64,000 nucleotides of DNA from Strongylocentrotus purpuratus (GCF_000002235.5 NW_022145537.1:362704-426703), one strand, 5' to 3'. Numbered from the stretch's first letter, positions 12,324 through 25,300 are shown. The notes: a model not told the origin generated them from the sequence alone. Made by a program: numbers and translations.

Positions 12324-13147
12324 GCTACATGTATGAATGTCACCGATAATCTTATGTGGCTGAATCACTTCCTTTACTGTGAAGGAGTCTTAATTTTGCT
12401 TAAGATTGTGTTAAATAACCAAAAACTGTTCTGAGTCTCATGTCCGTTACGCTGGGATTGCCCAAACATGTATCGAATGCTCACATAATTTGTTAACATA
12501 AAAGTTACCTAGTTTATCGCTTTAGTGTCGCTGACAACTCCACAGTGGATCCACATTACGTATCGAAGAAGCGTGGTTGAGATAGGCCAGGGAGTTCATG
12601 CTTTCACGTAGCATGAAGTTGTAACCCAGTCACCATCCAGTCCTCGAGAGATGATAATTAACTTGTAGAAAATATAGAGGAAAATGAGGATCATCCATTT
12701 TGCTTGAATTTCACTGTTTGCCCATCCTTGTTTTCTATTATAGCAGACGAATGGTCGTTTGACCGTCAACTACTCATCGAGTGAGACGTGAAATAGCTCG
12801 CTCGCACACACAAACACAAACAAGTACAAGTTTAATTCACTCCATTGTGACTATTTTTATTCAAAGTAATTAACCGCAATCACACCGCATTCCAATGATT
12901 CTCAAATCAGAATAACAATGTCAAGCAAATTGTTCGCTCCTCTCTTTCAGCTGTTAATCATTGAAATGCAAGATTTGGTTCGTATACATTTCAAGCGTGA
13001 ATAGAGATGATATGAGCTAACCCGCCAGGGCAGAAAAGATTGAATATTTTCGGCAGGTGAACGTAAAGGTATTTAGAGGGCATTATAAGTAAAAGGAGAT
13101 CAAAAGTTAATCGCAAGAAAAGGAAGGGAGTCGTACCATCTTTCGAA
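12324..13147. other. Non-coding, no recognised feature
   Basis: AT-rich unique-looking sequence without a long open frame, RNA gene or clear repeat. Confidence 0.6.
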
Positions 13148-13449
13148 TAGGCCATTTTCGTAATGTTACCAAATTGATGAAATTGCCTTTGTGAAGCGCC
13201 TCAATACAAATTATTTCATTCCCCTGTTAAGAATAAATGTATCTCAATAGTCAGAATTCGCATTGGATACTTAAGTTGTTGCTAGGTAGGACACAAAGTT
13301 TGGCTTGCCCTAGCTAGCTAACAACACGTAATATATGCAATGTGCATTCTGAATCTTGAAGTACAATTATTCGTAGCAGGTGAATGAAATAATTCGTATC
13401 AAGGGCAGGCACTTAAGTTTAAATTTGGTTACATTACGAAAATGGCCTA
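13148..13449. mobile_element. 302-bp MITE, TA-flanked (Tc1/mariner-like ends)
   Basis: The arms read TAGGCCATTTTCGTAATG at 13148 and its complement CATTACGAAAATGGCCTA ending at 13449; about 28 bases pair with one mismatch. A second pairing block (ATTATTTCATTCCCCTG against its complement near 13380) extends the foldback. The TA at each end fits a TA target duplication typical of Tc1/mariner-derived MITEs. There is no coding content. Confidence 0.8.
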
Positions 13450-16400
13450 TTACCGATTTGTCTTCACCTCTCTAGACCCGTATGTCCTTTCCGCCATTTT
13501 CTCGTTATTTGGTTGTGAACGAGACAGGCACACCCCTCGGCTACGCCAATGCAACATGTATGGTATGATCTCTCGCTGAGAAAGAGAAGACGAACAACGA
13601 ATGGAAGACACAATTAAGGCCACAGTAGATCTCGTATGATTTATATATATCTTATTTTATTTTTTTGCCATTCTTTTCATGTAGACAATCACGAAACATG
13701 CACAAAATATAAAGACACGCAAAGTCACAATCAATATCATTACATCAAAAATATGTAAATTATACAACAAGATATTCTTTTCACTGTCAATGGCGTGTGA
13801 TTATCTATGAACACTGTTTAAAAAAAATGCAGCACGGATAACATAAAATTCATGTAGAGTTGTCTTCTTCGCATAACATTTAAAAATTCTAGCTAGCACA
13901 ACTATCACTACCAGACCTACTATCGAGACCCTACCCTGGATAACTATCCCACATAAAGACGTCCCCTAGTACAAAACTATCCTCCAACAATTCTGCACTG
14001 GGATAACTACATATGATATCGTAGGCCTAGGCCCAGGCTACTAACCCGTCTCTACCCTCTACAACAACCCGTCCAGGGAAGGGGATGAGGGGGGGGGGGG
14101 GGGGTTGTCCAGGAGACTTGTGACCGGTGGAGTGTTTTGAGGTTAGTTTTCTAGACAGCTATCTGGACAAAGTTATCCAGGTATGTAAAGAAGAAAAAAG
14201 CTTCATTTAAAGTCATTAAAGCAACTTTCATAAACACGCCCTCTTCCATATTGATCAGCAAAAAAGTTAAAGGGAGTTTGGTCTTATTTCACTCTTTGAC
14301 TAAACCAAGAAAGAGCCTATAGAGGTGAGGTTTATCTAACACCACAGAAAAAAAAAACATACATAGATAATCTAAGAATACAAAAAGCATGCCAATTAAA
14401 TCAAAAACTAATTGTCTCACTTCATTACATAGTTAACTGTGAATATCAAAGTCTATCAATCAGATAAAATGTAAGTTTTTTTTGTCATGCACGCTGACGT
14501 AGGAAAAATATACGTGTACATGAACTTTTTCAAAATATTGTACCCAGTGAATTTATATTTTGTTGATGAAAACGTAAGCCCACTAGGCATAAATTGCATT
14601 CAATAGACATTTACCAAGTTATGAAAATACTTCTGTTCATCATGTACATTCATCAATACACTGTAAGTCTTCAAACAAAACAAAAAAGTCTCATTTTACA
14701 ATTAATGGATTAGAAAAAGACCGACAACATAAAAAGTTGGTCATGTCCCAACCAAGATTTGGACGTTGTTTAAAAAAAAAAAAAAATCCATGATGATAAG
14801 CAGACGACAATGTCTTCCATGATAAGGTCAGCCCCCCCCCCAAAAAAAAAAAAAATAAATAAATAAAAAATAAAAAAATAAGCGGGAGCGACTCGGAGAG
14901 ATTCGAATATTCATTTCCCATAATCAGATTTCACGTGCTAGTCCAAACATGTATTTTCAGGTCTGTTAGAGAGAATTATGCATTCAACAGTTTCAATCTT
15001 AATTTAAAGTAAACTTAAGGTTATGACTGAATATGAGTGAATGAAACCCCGAAATACATGTGTATCATCTTGTCAATTTCTGCAAGTGTGTTTTGATTCT
15101 TACCTTGCATTTCACGTCAATAAAAGTACATTTAGAAATTAAAATAAAAGTATGCCAGTTTGATTCATCAAAATCAAAGACACTGATTTCATCTATCTTG
15201 TCTATAGATTAAAAAAAACGTTTTCTTTAAAAAAAAATCTTAGTTTTGACAAAAAATGATGTGGAAAATGTAGAAATTGTGAGGAATTCATAATTCATAC
15301 AATGTCTGGCATATCAAAGAAACAGTCCTATGATGCTCACATCATAAACAAACATAAAAATGTCATGAAAAAATATACCAAATACAAATAATGTTGTATT
15401 TGGTGGTCCTTTTAAATTCTGCATAAGAAATGACAGATACATATCAAAACAGTCTAAACTAAACTGTTAAGAAAATCCATATTAACGTTTTACAATTTAT
15501 CATATAAATGTTATATAAAAGTAACAGAGTTTCACAACTTTCTTACGGATTTCAAATACTTGAATATAATATCTGCACAAAGAAAACTAGGAGGGAAATG
15601 TTGGAGGTCACTAACCCCACCTGAACACACAAAGTTCAAACACCAGCTATTTAACACAAATAATAAAGAGTTCAGTAAATGAAGGTATTCATACAGTATG
15701 TCCAATACCCTACTATTTGCAAAACAACACCAAACAACTCAAGCCAGACGGGCATTAAAATGGAAGAAACGAATAGAAGAGTGCGATTTGACATCAAGGC
15801 CATTTTCGTTGACTAAGAAATAAACTAGCTAATGCTTTCTCATTCCAAATTGCAGCATATATATCAATCTCGTATGATATTTTCAACACAAACAAAATAT
15901 TCAACAATAATGTGACTACATGTATTACGAACAAAATTCAAAATACTTTCTATACACTGCCAATTTGAATACTAGTAAAATCAATTATTACATTCATCGA
16001 TTGCCGGATTAAATCAAGAAAATTGCATGCACCATACGATTAAAAAAATATATATACAAAGATGATCCACCGGAAACCAGAGATAAAACAATCTACATTT
16101 ATTCTGGCATTTTGATGGATCAAATATACACCAAAACATCAAAAATACAGTTATCAAAATATGAATAGAGTAAGCCTGCTTACACTTTTGAATAAGACCT
16201 GCTGAAAGGTCAAAGATGATAACTATGTGCAAAAAAGTGAGTTCTCAATCCTATTTCTCAACAGCATTTCTCTTTTCTTAAAATATGCAAACATGTTACT
16301 CAGCCTTAGTCCACATGCATACGGTCTCTTAATAAAAGAGCGCCATCACTTTCATTACGCCCCTGCGTATGAAAATTGAATTGTCAATAATTATGACCGT

Positions 16401-17039
16401 CGGAGAGGAGGAGGACTTTCCAATTGATTTGGTCCAATGGACCCTTTGCAAACAATTCGGTAGGTCAGTGGTTTGAACGTCTACTAGAGTGAGAAAATTA
16501 AAACCTTGAGAACATTTGGTATCGTGGGCCTCTAGTCTTATGTGATTTCCGGTCAACAGAACTTGGCCCAAAGTATGTTTCTGAAGATAAATTAATTTGT
16601 GATCTTTCGCTCTTTTTGTTTCGCATGGGAATTCAATAAATTCTTGATGCTGTGGTCGGAAACAGTGACGTAATCAAGGGTCTGTCGACATGCACATAAC
16701 CTTAAACAGGAGGTTGTGGTCAGTTCCTGGACAAATAGTTGAGCATATACTAAACAAGGGCATTTTCTCCGTTTCCATGGAAGTTGAATGACAGTATCCT
16801 GACCCTGTCACAACCTCTGGACGTTTCAAGGATGTCTTTGAAGGTGAATCCATTTGTGATTTACTATACATTGCACTTCAGAATCGTTATAGACACAAAA
16901 TTACTGTACATTTGAAGATAAAAACTTACAAGCAAATAAATATGTGCACTATTTACAACAATCCTTTTTACATCAAGGGTACCGACGTGCCGATCATTTT
17001 CAACAGTTCGTTAAAGACAGAAAAATAGATGACAAAGTT
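13450..17039. other. Non-coding AT-rich DNA 3' of the receptor; may include its 3' UTR
   Basis: No supported gene. The sequence contains an 18-base poly-G near 14089-14104, oligo-A runs near 14770 and 14840, and otherwise AT-rich DNA. On the minus strand the receptor stop codon is at 17042-17040, so its 3' UTR must run leftwards into this stretch. An AATAAA on that strand lies near 16097-16102, but I cannot tell whether it is used. Confidence 0.5.
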
Positions 17040-19374
17040 TTAAAGAACTGTTTCATGGTCCGTGGAACAAGGGATCAAATGCAGCTCAAGCGGCTTCTGT
17101 GTACCTTCCTTTTCGGTAGGCGTAGTGTTGTTCGATTGTATACCACTATCTGCCCGACTGTTCTTACGGAAGGCATCTTCGCTGTCCGCCGCGTGGTTGT
17201 AATCCTGGTGCGGCGTGAGGGTCAGGCCGCAGTTGTTGCGATTCCTCTCGGCAGCTTCCGTAGGGTGCACATCTTCATCGTCACTATGGTAACTCTGAAC
17301 CACCTGAGGTAAAAGGTAATGTTTTTCTTTGTAACTCTCTTCATTCGTGTTCCTCGTATCACGCTGGTAGAATGAGACAGTGGGCTCGTACTGACCATCG
17401 TAGTTGTCATTCTGGTCGACTTCTTCAGGCACGGTTTCCAAGCCTTCAATGGAGACCTCGAATGTGACACTGACCCGTTTGACAAACGACTGATGCTTCT
17501 CTGCTGCTGTCGACTGGTGGTTATTTGACTGGCGGTCATTTGACTCGCGGTCATTCGACTGATGGCGCTGAGCGTCTTCATCCCTCGACCGCTCTTCGCG
17601 AAAGGGAACCATTGGAATCGCATTTGAATTTGCTTTCATTGAGTGCTGAGGACTCCCGTTGGAATTCGAGATAAAATCCTTTTCATAGGCCACCGACGAT
17701 TGGTTATCGCTGGTAATGCCTGTGAGCACTGAACCAGACGAGTCTCGATGGTATTGCTTGACCCTATTGTCATGTGCAGTAGAGTTAATTTGTGAAACTG
17801 AGCGCTGAGCGCTCGACGCCGTTGGATGGTATTTCATCGCCTGCTTCTCGCACATTCCATGTTTATAGAGCAGAAGATACAGATCACGTCGGAATGCTTT
17901 TGTGAAGATAGCATATAGAAAAGGATTTGCACAAGAATTTATAGGATAGAAAAGCACTATAAAGATTTTCGATTGGTTTGTGGTAAGTAGGTGGTGTCCG
18001 AAGGCACCTGAGAGACCAAAAAGTGCCATGGGAGCCCAACAAGCGAAGTCTGTGAAGACTAAGACAGCCATACGTTTGGCTACTTTAGAGTCCTTGCGCT
18101 GCATGACAGTATGGGGATTCCTTACCGTCAGATACATCTTGACGTAGCATGCGCAAATAACAGCAAAAGCAATAGTGTTCACGAAAAGAATGACAACCAC
18201 ATATGCAATAGTAACGGTGTCTTTCCTGTTCTCAATGTAGAATGGCAAACACATGCTTGTAATGCCATAGTTTCCAACCTTGAACAAAGGCAAGACAGCT
18301 ATCAGTATTGAGAAGATCCATCCGACTATCATAATTCGACCCGCTAAACGGAGTCGTATGCGTTTGTTGAGATCAATCGCGTAGATGATGGTGTACCATC
18401 GTTCAATAGTGATGACCGTGAGAGAAAAGACGGAAAGTTCGCTCGATAGCATAGATATAAACCCTGCCACACTGCACCCAGCTCCGTACTGCCACTGAAT
18501 TGAATAATTGAAGTATTCCCCCGCGGTGTGGACATCCACTGAAGCTACTATTAGGAGGTACAATCCCATGCACAAATCAGCAAGCGATAGGTTACACATG
18601 AGGAACTTTGGGACGGTCATCTTGTGACGTTGCGAGGCAAGTACCACAAGAACAATGAAGTTTCCGACGAGTGCGGTCCCAGAGACAAACCACACCATGA
18701 CCCGAAGAAACACATAGCCCATGACATCCGTACATGGATGGAAGGCATTAGGCTGAGGAGTGCACTGCACGTCCGAGTAATCCGTTGTTACAAGATCACC
18801 ATCGCATTTGCTACCGTTATGGTTGTAGGATACGTTCGGGTTGATGACTACCGGATTGAAGCCGCCCTCCTCTTCCGCACCCGGTGGTTTCTGTCCCGGT
18901 ATACTCTCCTCGATGATTGAGCCATTGAGCTCTCTCGGATCGAAGGCAGAATTCGGCAGGCTCTCCTTCTGCATGTTCGTGCCCTGAAACTGTCCAAAGA
19001 GTGACTGGCCATAATCATCGATGTCCGAGCCACGTTGGATGGTGGTGTCGGTCCCCGAGAGGACAAATGCTCCATCCCCGAAGCCGATGACTTCAATTCC
19101 ACGAGATGTGATTGTTGGCATGGTGGTCGAAGGGCACGACGTCGTTCTAATCTTCGTGGTTACGTTCTGTTTGTTCACATTGCCATAGTTCTCTTTGGTC
19201 TGGTAGTTGAACGCACAGCAGTGACTGAAGTAGTTTAATTTGGCGACGCGAATACGCTCAAAGCGGAAGATTGGAGGGAAGACTGCAAGTTTGTCTGTTC
19301 CTTCGATATTCAGCTCGATTAGATACTTCAGGCCCGTTGTAGGCAGGTAACTAATGTCCGTATTCTCCAGTGAC
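17040..19374 (-). CDS. TSHR-like: Terminal exon: last LRR, hinge, seven-helix domain and long C-tail
   Basis: The exon begins after acceptor TTGTTCTCAG at 19375; its first base completes a Leu codon from the previous exon. It encodes about 778 residues. Numbering from the intronic ATG at 19409: the last LRR is 13-60, the hinge box SHCCAF 62-67, the hinge 68-226 with four N-glycosylation sequons (NVT, NGS, NVS, NGS), a DYSDVQC sulfotyrosine-like box 210-216, and PCTDVMGY leading into TM1 from about 231. Conserved features are NLSLAD in TM2, the disulfide pair C312/C387, ERW (336-338, the family's DRY equivalent), FTDFACWAP in TM6, and NPFLYAIFTK in TM7-helix 8. Cys520 may be palmitoylated. The cytoplasmic tail from about 511 to 789 is much longer than in human receptors (under 100 residues). 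It is Ser/Asn/Gln-rich and ends DSGIQS...ETVL. Hinge and TM domain share one exon. Confidence 0.95.
17510..17566 (-). repeat. ~15-bp imperfect tandem repeat in the C-tail coding region
   Basis: The genomic sequence repeats GGCGGTCATTTGACT-like words about four times in frame. It encodes the (R/H)(E/Q)SN(D/N)-type run of the tail (residues about 615-633). Being a multiple of three, copy-number change would keep the frame. Confidence 0.75.
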
Positions 19375-19754
19375 CTGAGAACAAAATACATTGAAAAGAC
19401 TTCCATCACCTCAATGAATAGTAAGACTTTCTGACTATAATATTCTTAAAGACGTCAAGTTGTATGTCAAATAACTTTTATTTGTACACATTGTAAGATA
19501 ACATGACGATTTAACAGGTCTCAATGGATTATTATTAAGTACAATTTCCCATTGTCAAATATTTTCGATTTCAAATTACCTACAATTTGGTTAACCATAT
19601 AAAAAATAAGCTACATGATATCATTACGACTGCACAGAATGATAATCATTCCAATGTATCACCGCCTATCGGGCAAAACTGATAACAAATATAAAACAAA
19701 CATTAATAAACCAAGTATAATAATTAAATTAAAGAAATGTACTTGTCTACTTAC

Positions 19755-19826
19755 AGGTTTTCGGGTCCTTCAAATTCAGCAAACGCCTTTTCCTCCAGTA
19801 CAGAGATGGGATTGTACGCCAAAGAC
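19755..19826 (-). CDS. TSHR-like: LRR exon (seventh), 72 bp
   Basis: The acceptor is CTCTATTAG and the donor GTAAGT at 19754. It encodes an LRR beginning SLAYNPISVLEEKAF and ending with a split Leu codon, completed by the next exon to give NLSLENTDISYLP. In length and position it corresponds to the vertebrate receptor LRR exon just before the one containing the last repeat. Confidence 0.92.
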
Positions 19827-20205
19827 CTAATAGAGGCATGAAGAAAATGAAAGGGTATTTAGGGTAATAAATACAAACGGTGGCAAAAGATTGTTTCAGT
19901 AGCAGAGATATTCTGTTTTCTACCCTGATTCAATAATTAACTTCAGGGGTTGTTGTTATCTTTCATTCTAACTAATCTTTTTCCAGAAGGACAATTCAAA
20001 CAAAATGTTTTGAGAGCTAAATGTTTTTTTTTATATAGTATAATAGTATAACGTAGTCGCAAATACTTTCAAAACATCAACGAACGTGATTCATATAGGC
20101 AGTATATTTTGGGTATTGAATTAACAATTGCGCTTGAGGTGATTTCTTGAATGTTTTTTGCGCCCATAATGTAGAGCTTGATAGGTAATTCAGTTATATA
20201 CTCAC

Positions 20206-20274
20206 AGACTCTCTATCGTTGACCCTCGAAATGCATAGTCAGGGACAGTTTCAATGTTGTTCCTCTCTAGATTT
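20206..20274 (-). CDS. TSHR-like: LRR exon (sixth), 69 bp
   Basis: The acceptor is TTCCATGCAG and the donor GTGAGT at 20205. It encodes NLERNNIETVPDYAF followed by RGSTIES and a split Leu codon, a standard receptor LRR with the N-x-I-x-x-V/L-P pattern. Confidence 0.93.
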
Positions 20275-21561
20275 CTGCATGGAAACAAAACAAAGTATTT
20301 CGGTATATCAGTATATGTTACTACAAGGTCTTGACCTTCCTGACCTTACGACCTCATCTAGCCTTCATGGTCAGTGCCATGATCCTAAAATACAATTCTT
20401 CGTCAGCATGATCAGTATACCCGATTCAGTGGTGAAAAGTAAAGTATGGTATCCTTTACCCGGGGTAGCCATATCAGTATTTATATTGGTGCAGGCAATA
20501 TTTTCACCCCTGCATCGCCAAGTATCCATTTAACAAAGTCTGATGGCTATGTGTTCTGCTTGTAAACCGATTTGGGAGTTGACCCACTCCTCCTCCCCTT
20601 TACAGAATTCTGGAGCCGCCTGTGTAAAGTGATGCAAAATGTGCCCGATTTTTTGTGTGAGTGCTTACAACCAGACAATAATCGCCAATTAAAATATCTA
20701 TTCAAAAAGTGGATCTGATATTTTCCCCTTCAAATCACAACATCCATTAGAAGAAGCGGGTGACATTAAGACAGCGGGAGAAAATAGCAGGTGGGTGTTG
20801 AGAAGCAGTTATTTTCAACGAATGTCAATACAGGCCGCACTGGATTTGAGTGACTGCTGGTGAGAGTTATGAAGAGGAAACACTGAACGTTGTCTAGTGT
20901 TTCAGAGAGGAGGTCCCGACGGACGTGAATCAGCGTATATATATTGGATACCCCTAGAGGGATGCAATAAAAGCATGTGTCTAAAGGGAATCAAGAATCG
21001 TTGAATGTCGCCCCGAATGTTCTCAAGTGACTCCCAGCGTTTTATGGAAATGTGTTCTATTTGGTGTTTATCGACCCCCTCCCCTGGCGTTATGATATTG
21101 CCGTGCCCTGGGGACAGAGTATTTATCATACCTTAAACTTCAAAAGACCAATCTTTCTTTCGGTATTTGTTAAGTTTTGAATTTATTTGAAAATTAAGAA
21201 AAGAAGAACTTAACATATCAATTCTTCAAAGAGATAATATAAATTTAAATTACACACCGAATAATAGCAACTTCTGAGTAAACTAAGTCTTGTGGTCAGT
21301 AAATATTTGACGTTCCCTGCATGTCTTTAAATACAATCATTTCCCTGTTTCACCTATTCAATTCAATTCACTTTGAATATTTTTTTGTATTCGTGAAGGA
21401 GAGAAGGAGAGGGGGTAATTTTATGTTATCTTTAAGCGATATCAGCATACCTTTGGGGTAGGCTTATTAGTATACTTTTAGTGGACGCCTCTTGACCAAA
21501 AACCAGCTATTTCCTAAAGTATGTGAGCATACGAAGCGAGTGAGCAAAAAAGTGGATTCTT

Positions 21562-22111
21562 TTTAAAGGGAAAGTCCACCCCAAAAATAATTTTGTTTCG
21601 ATAGAGGCAGAATAATAAGAAAATCAGGTGAGTGAAAGTTTGAGCAAATTCTGAATGAAAATAAGAGAGTTATGAATTATTGAAGTTGTGATCAATCAAA
21701 TACAAATTGGCAACTCTGTGACTTATTATACGAGCTCTCCTTCATTTGCTTTGTGCATAATATTCCATAAAATCATGTTTTCTTCGTTGTTGATGACGGA
21801 ATATATATTTGTTCCTTGCAGGGGGAGTATAGAAACATATTTGCAATTATTATATTTAGGGTGCATGTATGGTTGAAATTTTTCTTGAGGGAAAATGAAA
21901 ATTTTAGATTTTTTTAGTACTGAGCAAATGGAAGTTGAGCTCGCATGATACGTCATAGAGTTGCCAATTTGTGTTTGATTGATCACAACTTCAAAAATCC
22001 TAACTTCCTTATTTTTAATCGGAATTTGCTCAAACTTTCACTGACTTGTTTCTCTCATTTTTCTACTCCTATTAAAACTAACTTAATTTCAGGGTGGACT
22101 TTCCCTTTAAA
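21562..22111. mobile_element. ~550-bp foldback MITE (TTTAAAGGGAAAGTCCACCC ends)
   Basis: The left end TTTAAAGGGAAAGTCCACCC is matched by the complementary GGGTGGACTTTCCCTTTAAA at the right end. Pairing continues for well over 150 bases inward (for example GATCAATCAAATACAAATTGGC against its near-complement at about 21960-21985), so the element folds into one long hairpin. The outermost TTAA on both sides could be the target duplication. It lies in a receptor intron and has no coding capacity. Confidence 0.9.
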
Positions 22112-22306
22112 TGTAAAGTGCTATTTCGTCATCAACATACACTAGAAAATTCGCTGCTATCAAGATAACCGGGAACGTAGCTTTTCCGAATCATGAGGTG
22201 ATGGTTGTCTGACAATGTCGGTCTCGCGGGCTTACAGATGTATTCTTAAAGAAGCCCTAAGAGACCAACAATGTCGGTATGGTGAGCTTTAGACATGGTT
22301 ACTTAC

Positions 22307-22375
22307 AGCTTGTGAATTCGCAGTCCTTTGAATGCTCCAGGTACAAGCGTCCTCAAGTTGTTCCAGGACAAATCT
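22307..22375 (-). CDS. TSHR-like: LRR exon (fifth), 69 bp
   Basis: A strong acceptor (TTTTTTTCAG) and donor GTAAGT at 22306. It encodes DLSWNNLRTLVPGAF followed by KGLRIHK and a split Leu codon. The DLSWNNL strand and the xxxGAFKGL turn are textbook LRR features. Confidence 0.95.
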
Positions 22376-25300
22376 CTGAAAAAAATTAAGAGAAAAGTCA
22401 AATCATAGTGGTAGATGATCTCGATTACCCTAAGATTGCAGGAAAATAAACAATTCATTAACTGCTCAACTATTACGAAATCTTATTCGTCCCATTTTCC
22501 TCCTCTCTCTTTCTCTTTATATAAGTAATTTGTCATATTCTCTTACTCGTGCCTATATAGCTACGATGTATATCTTTCGTTGCTCATCGTAGACGAATGT
22601 ATTTCAGAAAACTTTTTCTTGTCAGGAGAATACGAAATAAATCGGACCTTTATGTCACATCATTATTTCATAGGAGATGACATTAACATTGTTTTTCTCA
22701 ATGTATGTTGATCTGAACACCATCTGGAGCAGATGTGGAAGAGAAGTCGACAGAATAATGAGAAGTTGAAGAGAAAGATGTACCCTCTAATTAATCATAG
22801 ACAAGCACACTAAAAAAAAAGACACATAAGGAATGGAAAGACGTCAAAGAAAGAAAGAAAACAAACGCGTGGATAGCAGGTGAACAAGCACATTAAGGAC
22901 AAGGAAATAGCTACATGACGGGGACGAAGATAAGGAGGAAAATGGAACATGTCCCAATTCATTTTCATGAATTCGGACATTTTCTTTTTCCACTTGAAAT
23001 AGATGACATTTACGGGGAAATAGATATTGCCTATTACTGATATATGACTAATTCAATGGCCTTTTTAAAATGAGGGAGAAAGAGGGAGCATTGGACTACC
23101 TACGAGCTAGAAGATTGGAAGTTGTATATTTCTGGCATTTAGGTTAAATTATATTTATATTCTTGTGACTTTTTTAGTAGTGTTCGCATGGCGTTGTCGC
23201 CATATTAATTAAAATCAAACCCAGTGGCCATTCAGAGTGCATTGAACTATGTAACAACTCTTACTTGTATGTGTAACATCAAATCTCTTGCTATTTCCAA
23301 ATCTAAAATCAATTTTCATTTTCAGACTCATTTCCCAATACTGCGAGAGCGCGCATAAGTTGATTAAATCTCTACATGCACAGCTGCACACATTTCGCCG
23401 GCTATCTTCACGTAATTTACTTTAAAGGAAAAATCTAGAAATCATTTGCTGGCAGAAAACTGTCAACATTAATATTCGAGTATTTTATTAGAAATAACAA
23501 GGTAACAAGTCAAGAGAAGAGGTCGTACACTAGAGGAATAGATAGAGCACTGATTATTGTGATGAAAACAGGTGCATTGTCATTTCTAATGACTACATAA
23601 ACAAATTTGGAAAGGGTTCATTACATTCGTCAGAGCTCGTTGTCTACGGATGCTTATTTACATTTCAATCTGTATCATTTCAACAATGATTGTTAAGCCA
23701 CTAAGTATGACATCCTGTTCCTTTGCATTTATAGTTCAGTATGAAACACCTCCATGGTCCATGTTACTCATTTCTTGAAGGAGGGTCAGGAATGCTCTTT
23801 GGTGACATAGTACATGTAATTTTGTCACAGGTCGACGACAAACGATCTTGCTACTATCTTGTAGCAGAATGATGTATAATCTCTTTTTATTTAGTGTTAA
23901 TTTTTGCATTTGTTAAATCAAACTGATATAAATGCGGAATTGTGAATGGGGGGGGGGGGGAGAGGAGCTTATGGAGTGCCAATGTCCTAGCTTTCTCAGG
24001 CGTATGTTGATGACCGACTAACTTCTTGTCAGATTGGTTGTCTGTAAACATATACCTCCCGGCGTATAGATGTTCACTTGCCTCCATGGCCTGACATTAT
24101 TCGACTTCGTATCATATTCGTATTTTCATTGTATATTTATCTGCCCGGAGCGGATCCAGAGGACAGGGTGGGCGGGTGCGAGGGAGGGGGAGGGCGTAGG
24201 CTACTGGGGCAAGTGCCTCATCTCGGCCAGCATCTGCCTGTAGTTGATATACGCGTGTCGCCCGCCCCCCTCCCACTGACAACCATGCACTTAATTATGA
24301 CTCTTAAGTGTAATTGCTCCCTTTTTAATATTGCTTATCAAATACTCAAATACTTTGAACACATACTTGTGCCCCCACTTCCTGTCAAAAATCCTGTACC
24401 CCTCCATTTTCTGGCATTTAAGCAATCACTAGTTCACATTTCTCCTTTTACGCCACAGGTGTACATAAATATAAATAAGAAATTGTGAGCAAAAATCTTT
24501 AAGCTTCAGAAGACGCATTATTAAAGCTCCTGATGGGACAGCTGATAGTCCATGATTTGCCTTCAAGGCATTCGCCTTTTTACAGGATTTGAAGAATAAA
24601 TACGGACTTTAATGAGACAAAGTGAAGTATGACGTTTAAACATTGTCTACGATTTCTGTTTTATCAGGAAATATCCTCCCACTCCATTTTTAATCGACAC
24701 GGTTTAAGCACATTTTAAAATGAGGTTTAAAAGTGAAATGAGAATTTGAGCGTGAATCTTTCTTTTACATTCTATTGGAGAAACGGAGAGAAGATATTCT
24801 TTTCTTAATTTAGTATATCACCTCTTCTCTCAATTTATATCGTACTCTCTCGATTTAGTATGTCATACTAAATGTTAAATCTTAAGCATCGGGTTTTTCT
24901 TTCTCGACATATCCATGGATTGAAATAATGATAAATTCAGTAACAAAATGTAATTACGCGATACTGCAAGAATTGGATGAACATTAGAGTGACATTTCAT
25001 TTGGTAAGGCATGATCACGATATTTGAATAAAATATATCGAGCTCGTGATTTTTTTCATCTCGTCTTTCAATTTTTAATTATATGCACAGAAACAAGTGC
25101 ATGCTTAAAAATCAGACGCCAACACGATCCTTCAAAAATCGAAAAATCTTTCCGGTCCGTTGAAGGCATTCTCAGAGCTATCCATTACCAATCCTAAACA
25201 TAGTATCTAGTATTGGCGCCATAAATTGATACGACAGGAAGTGAGAGAGTGTCATGTTGAAACTGACTAAAGAGAATGCATTTTCATGGTTACTGGTTAT

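Noticed and set aside
12024..12324. His/Thr/Ser-rich plus-strand frames
   Set aside because: Translation of the CATCA pentanucleotide repeat.
17222..17623. 133-codon minus-strand frame and other frames overlapping the receptor exon
   Set aside because: Shadow frames of the receptor coding sequence, whose own frame is clearly conserved.
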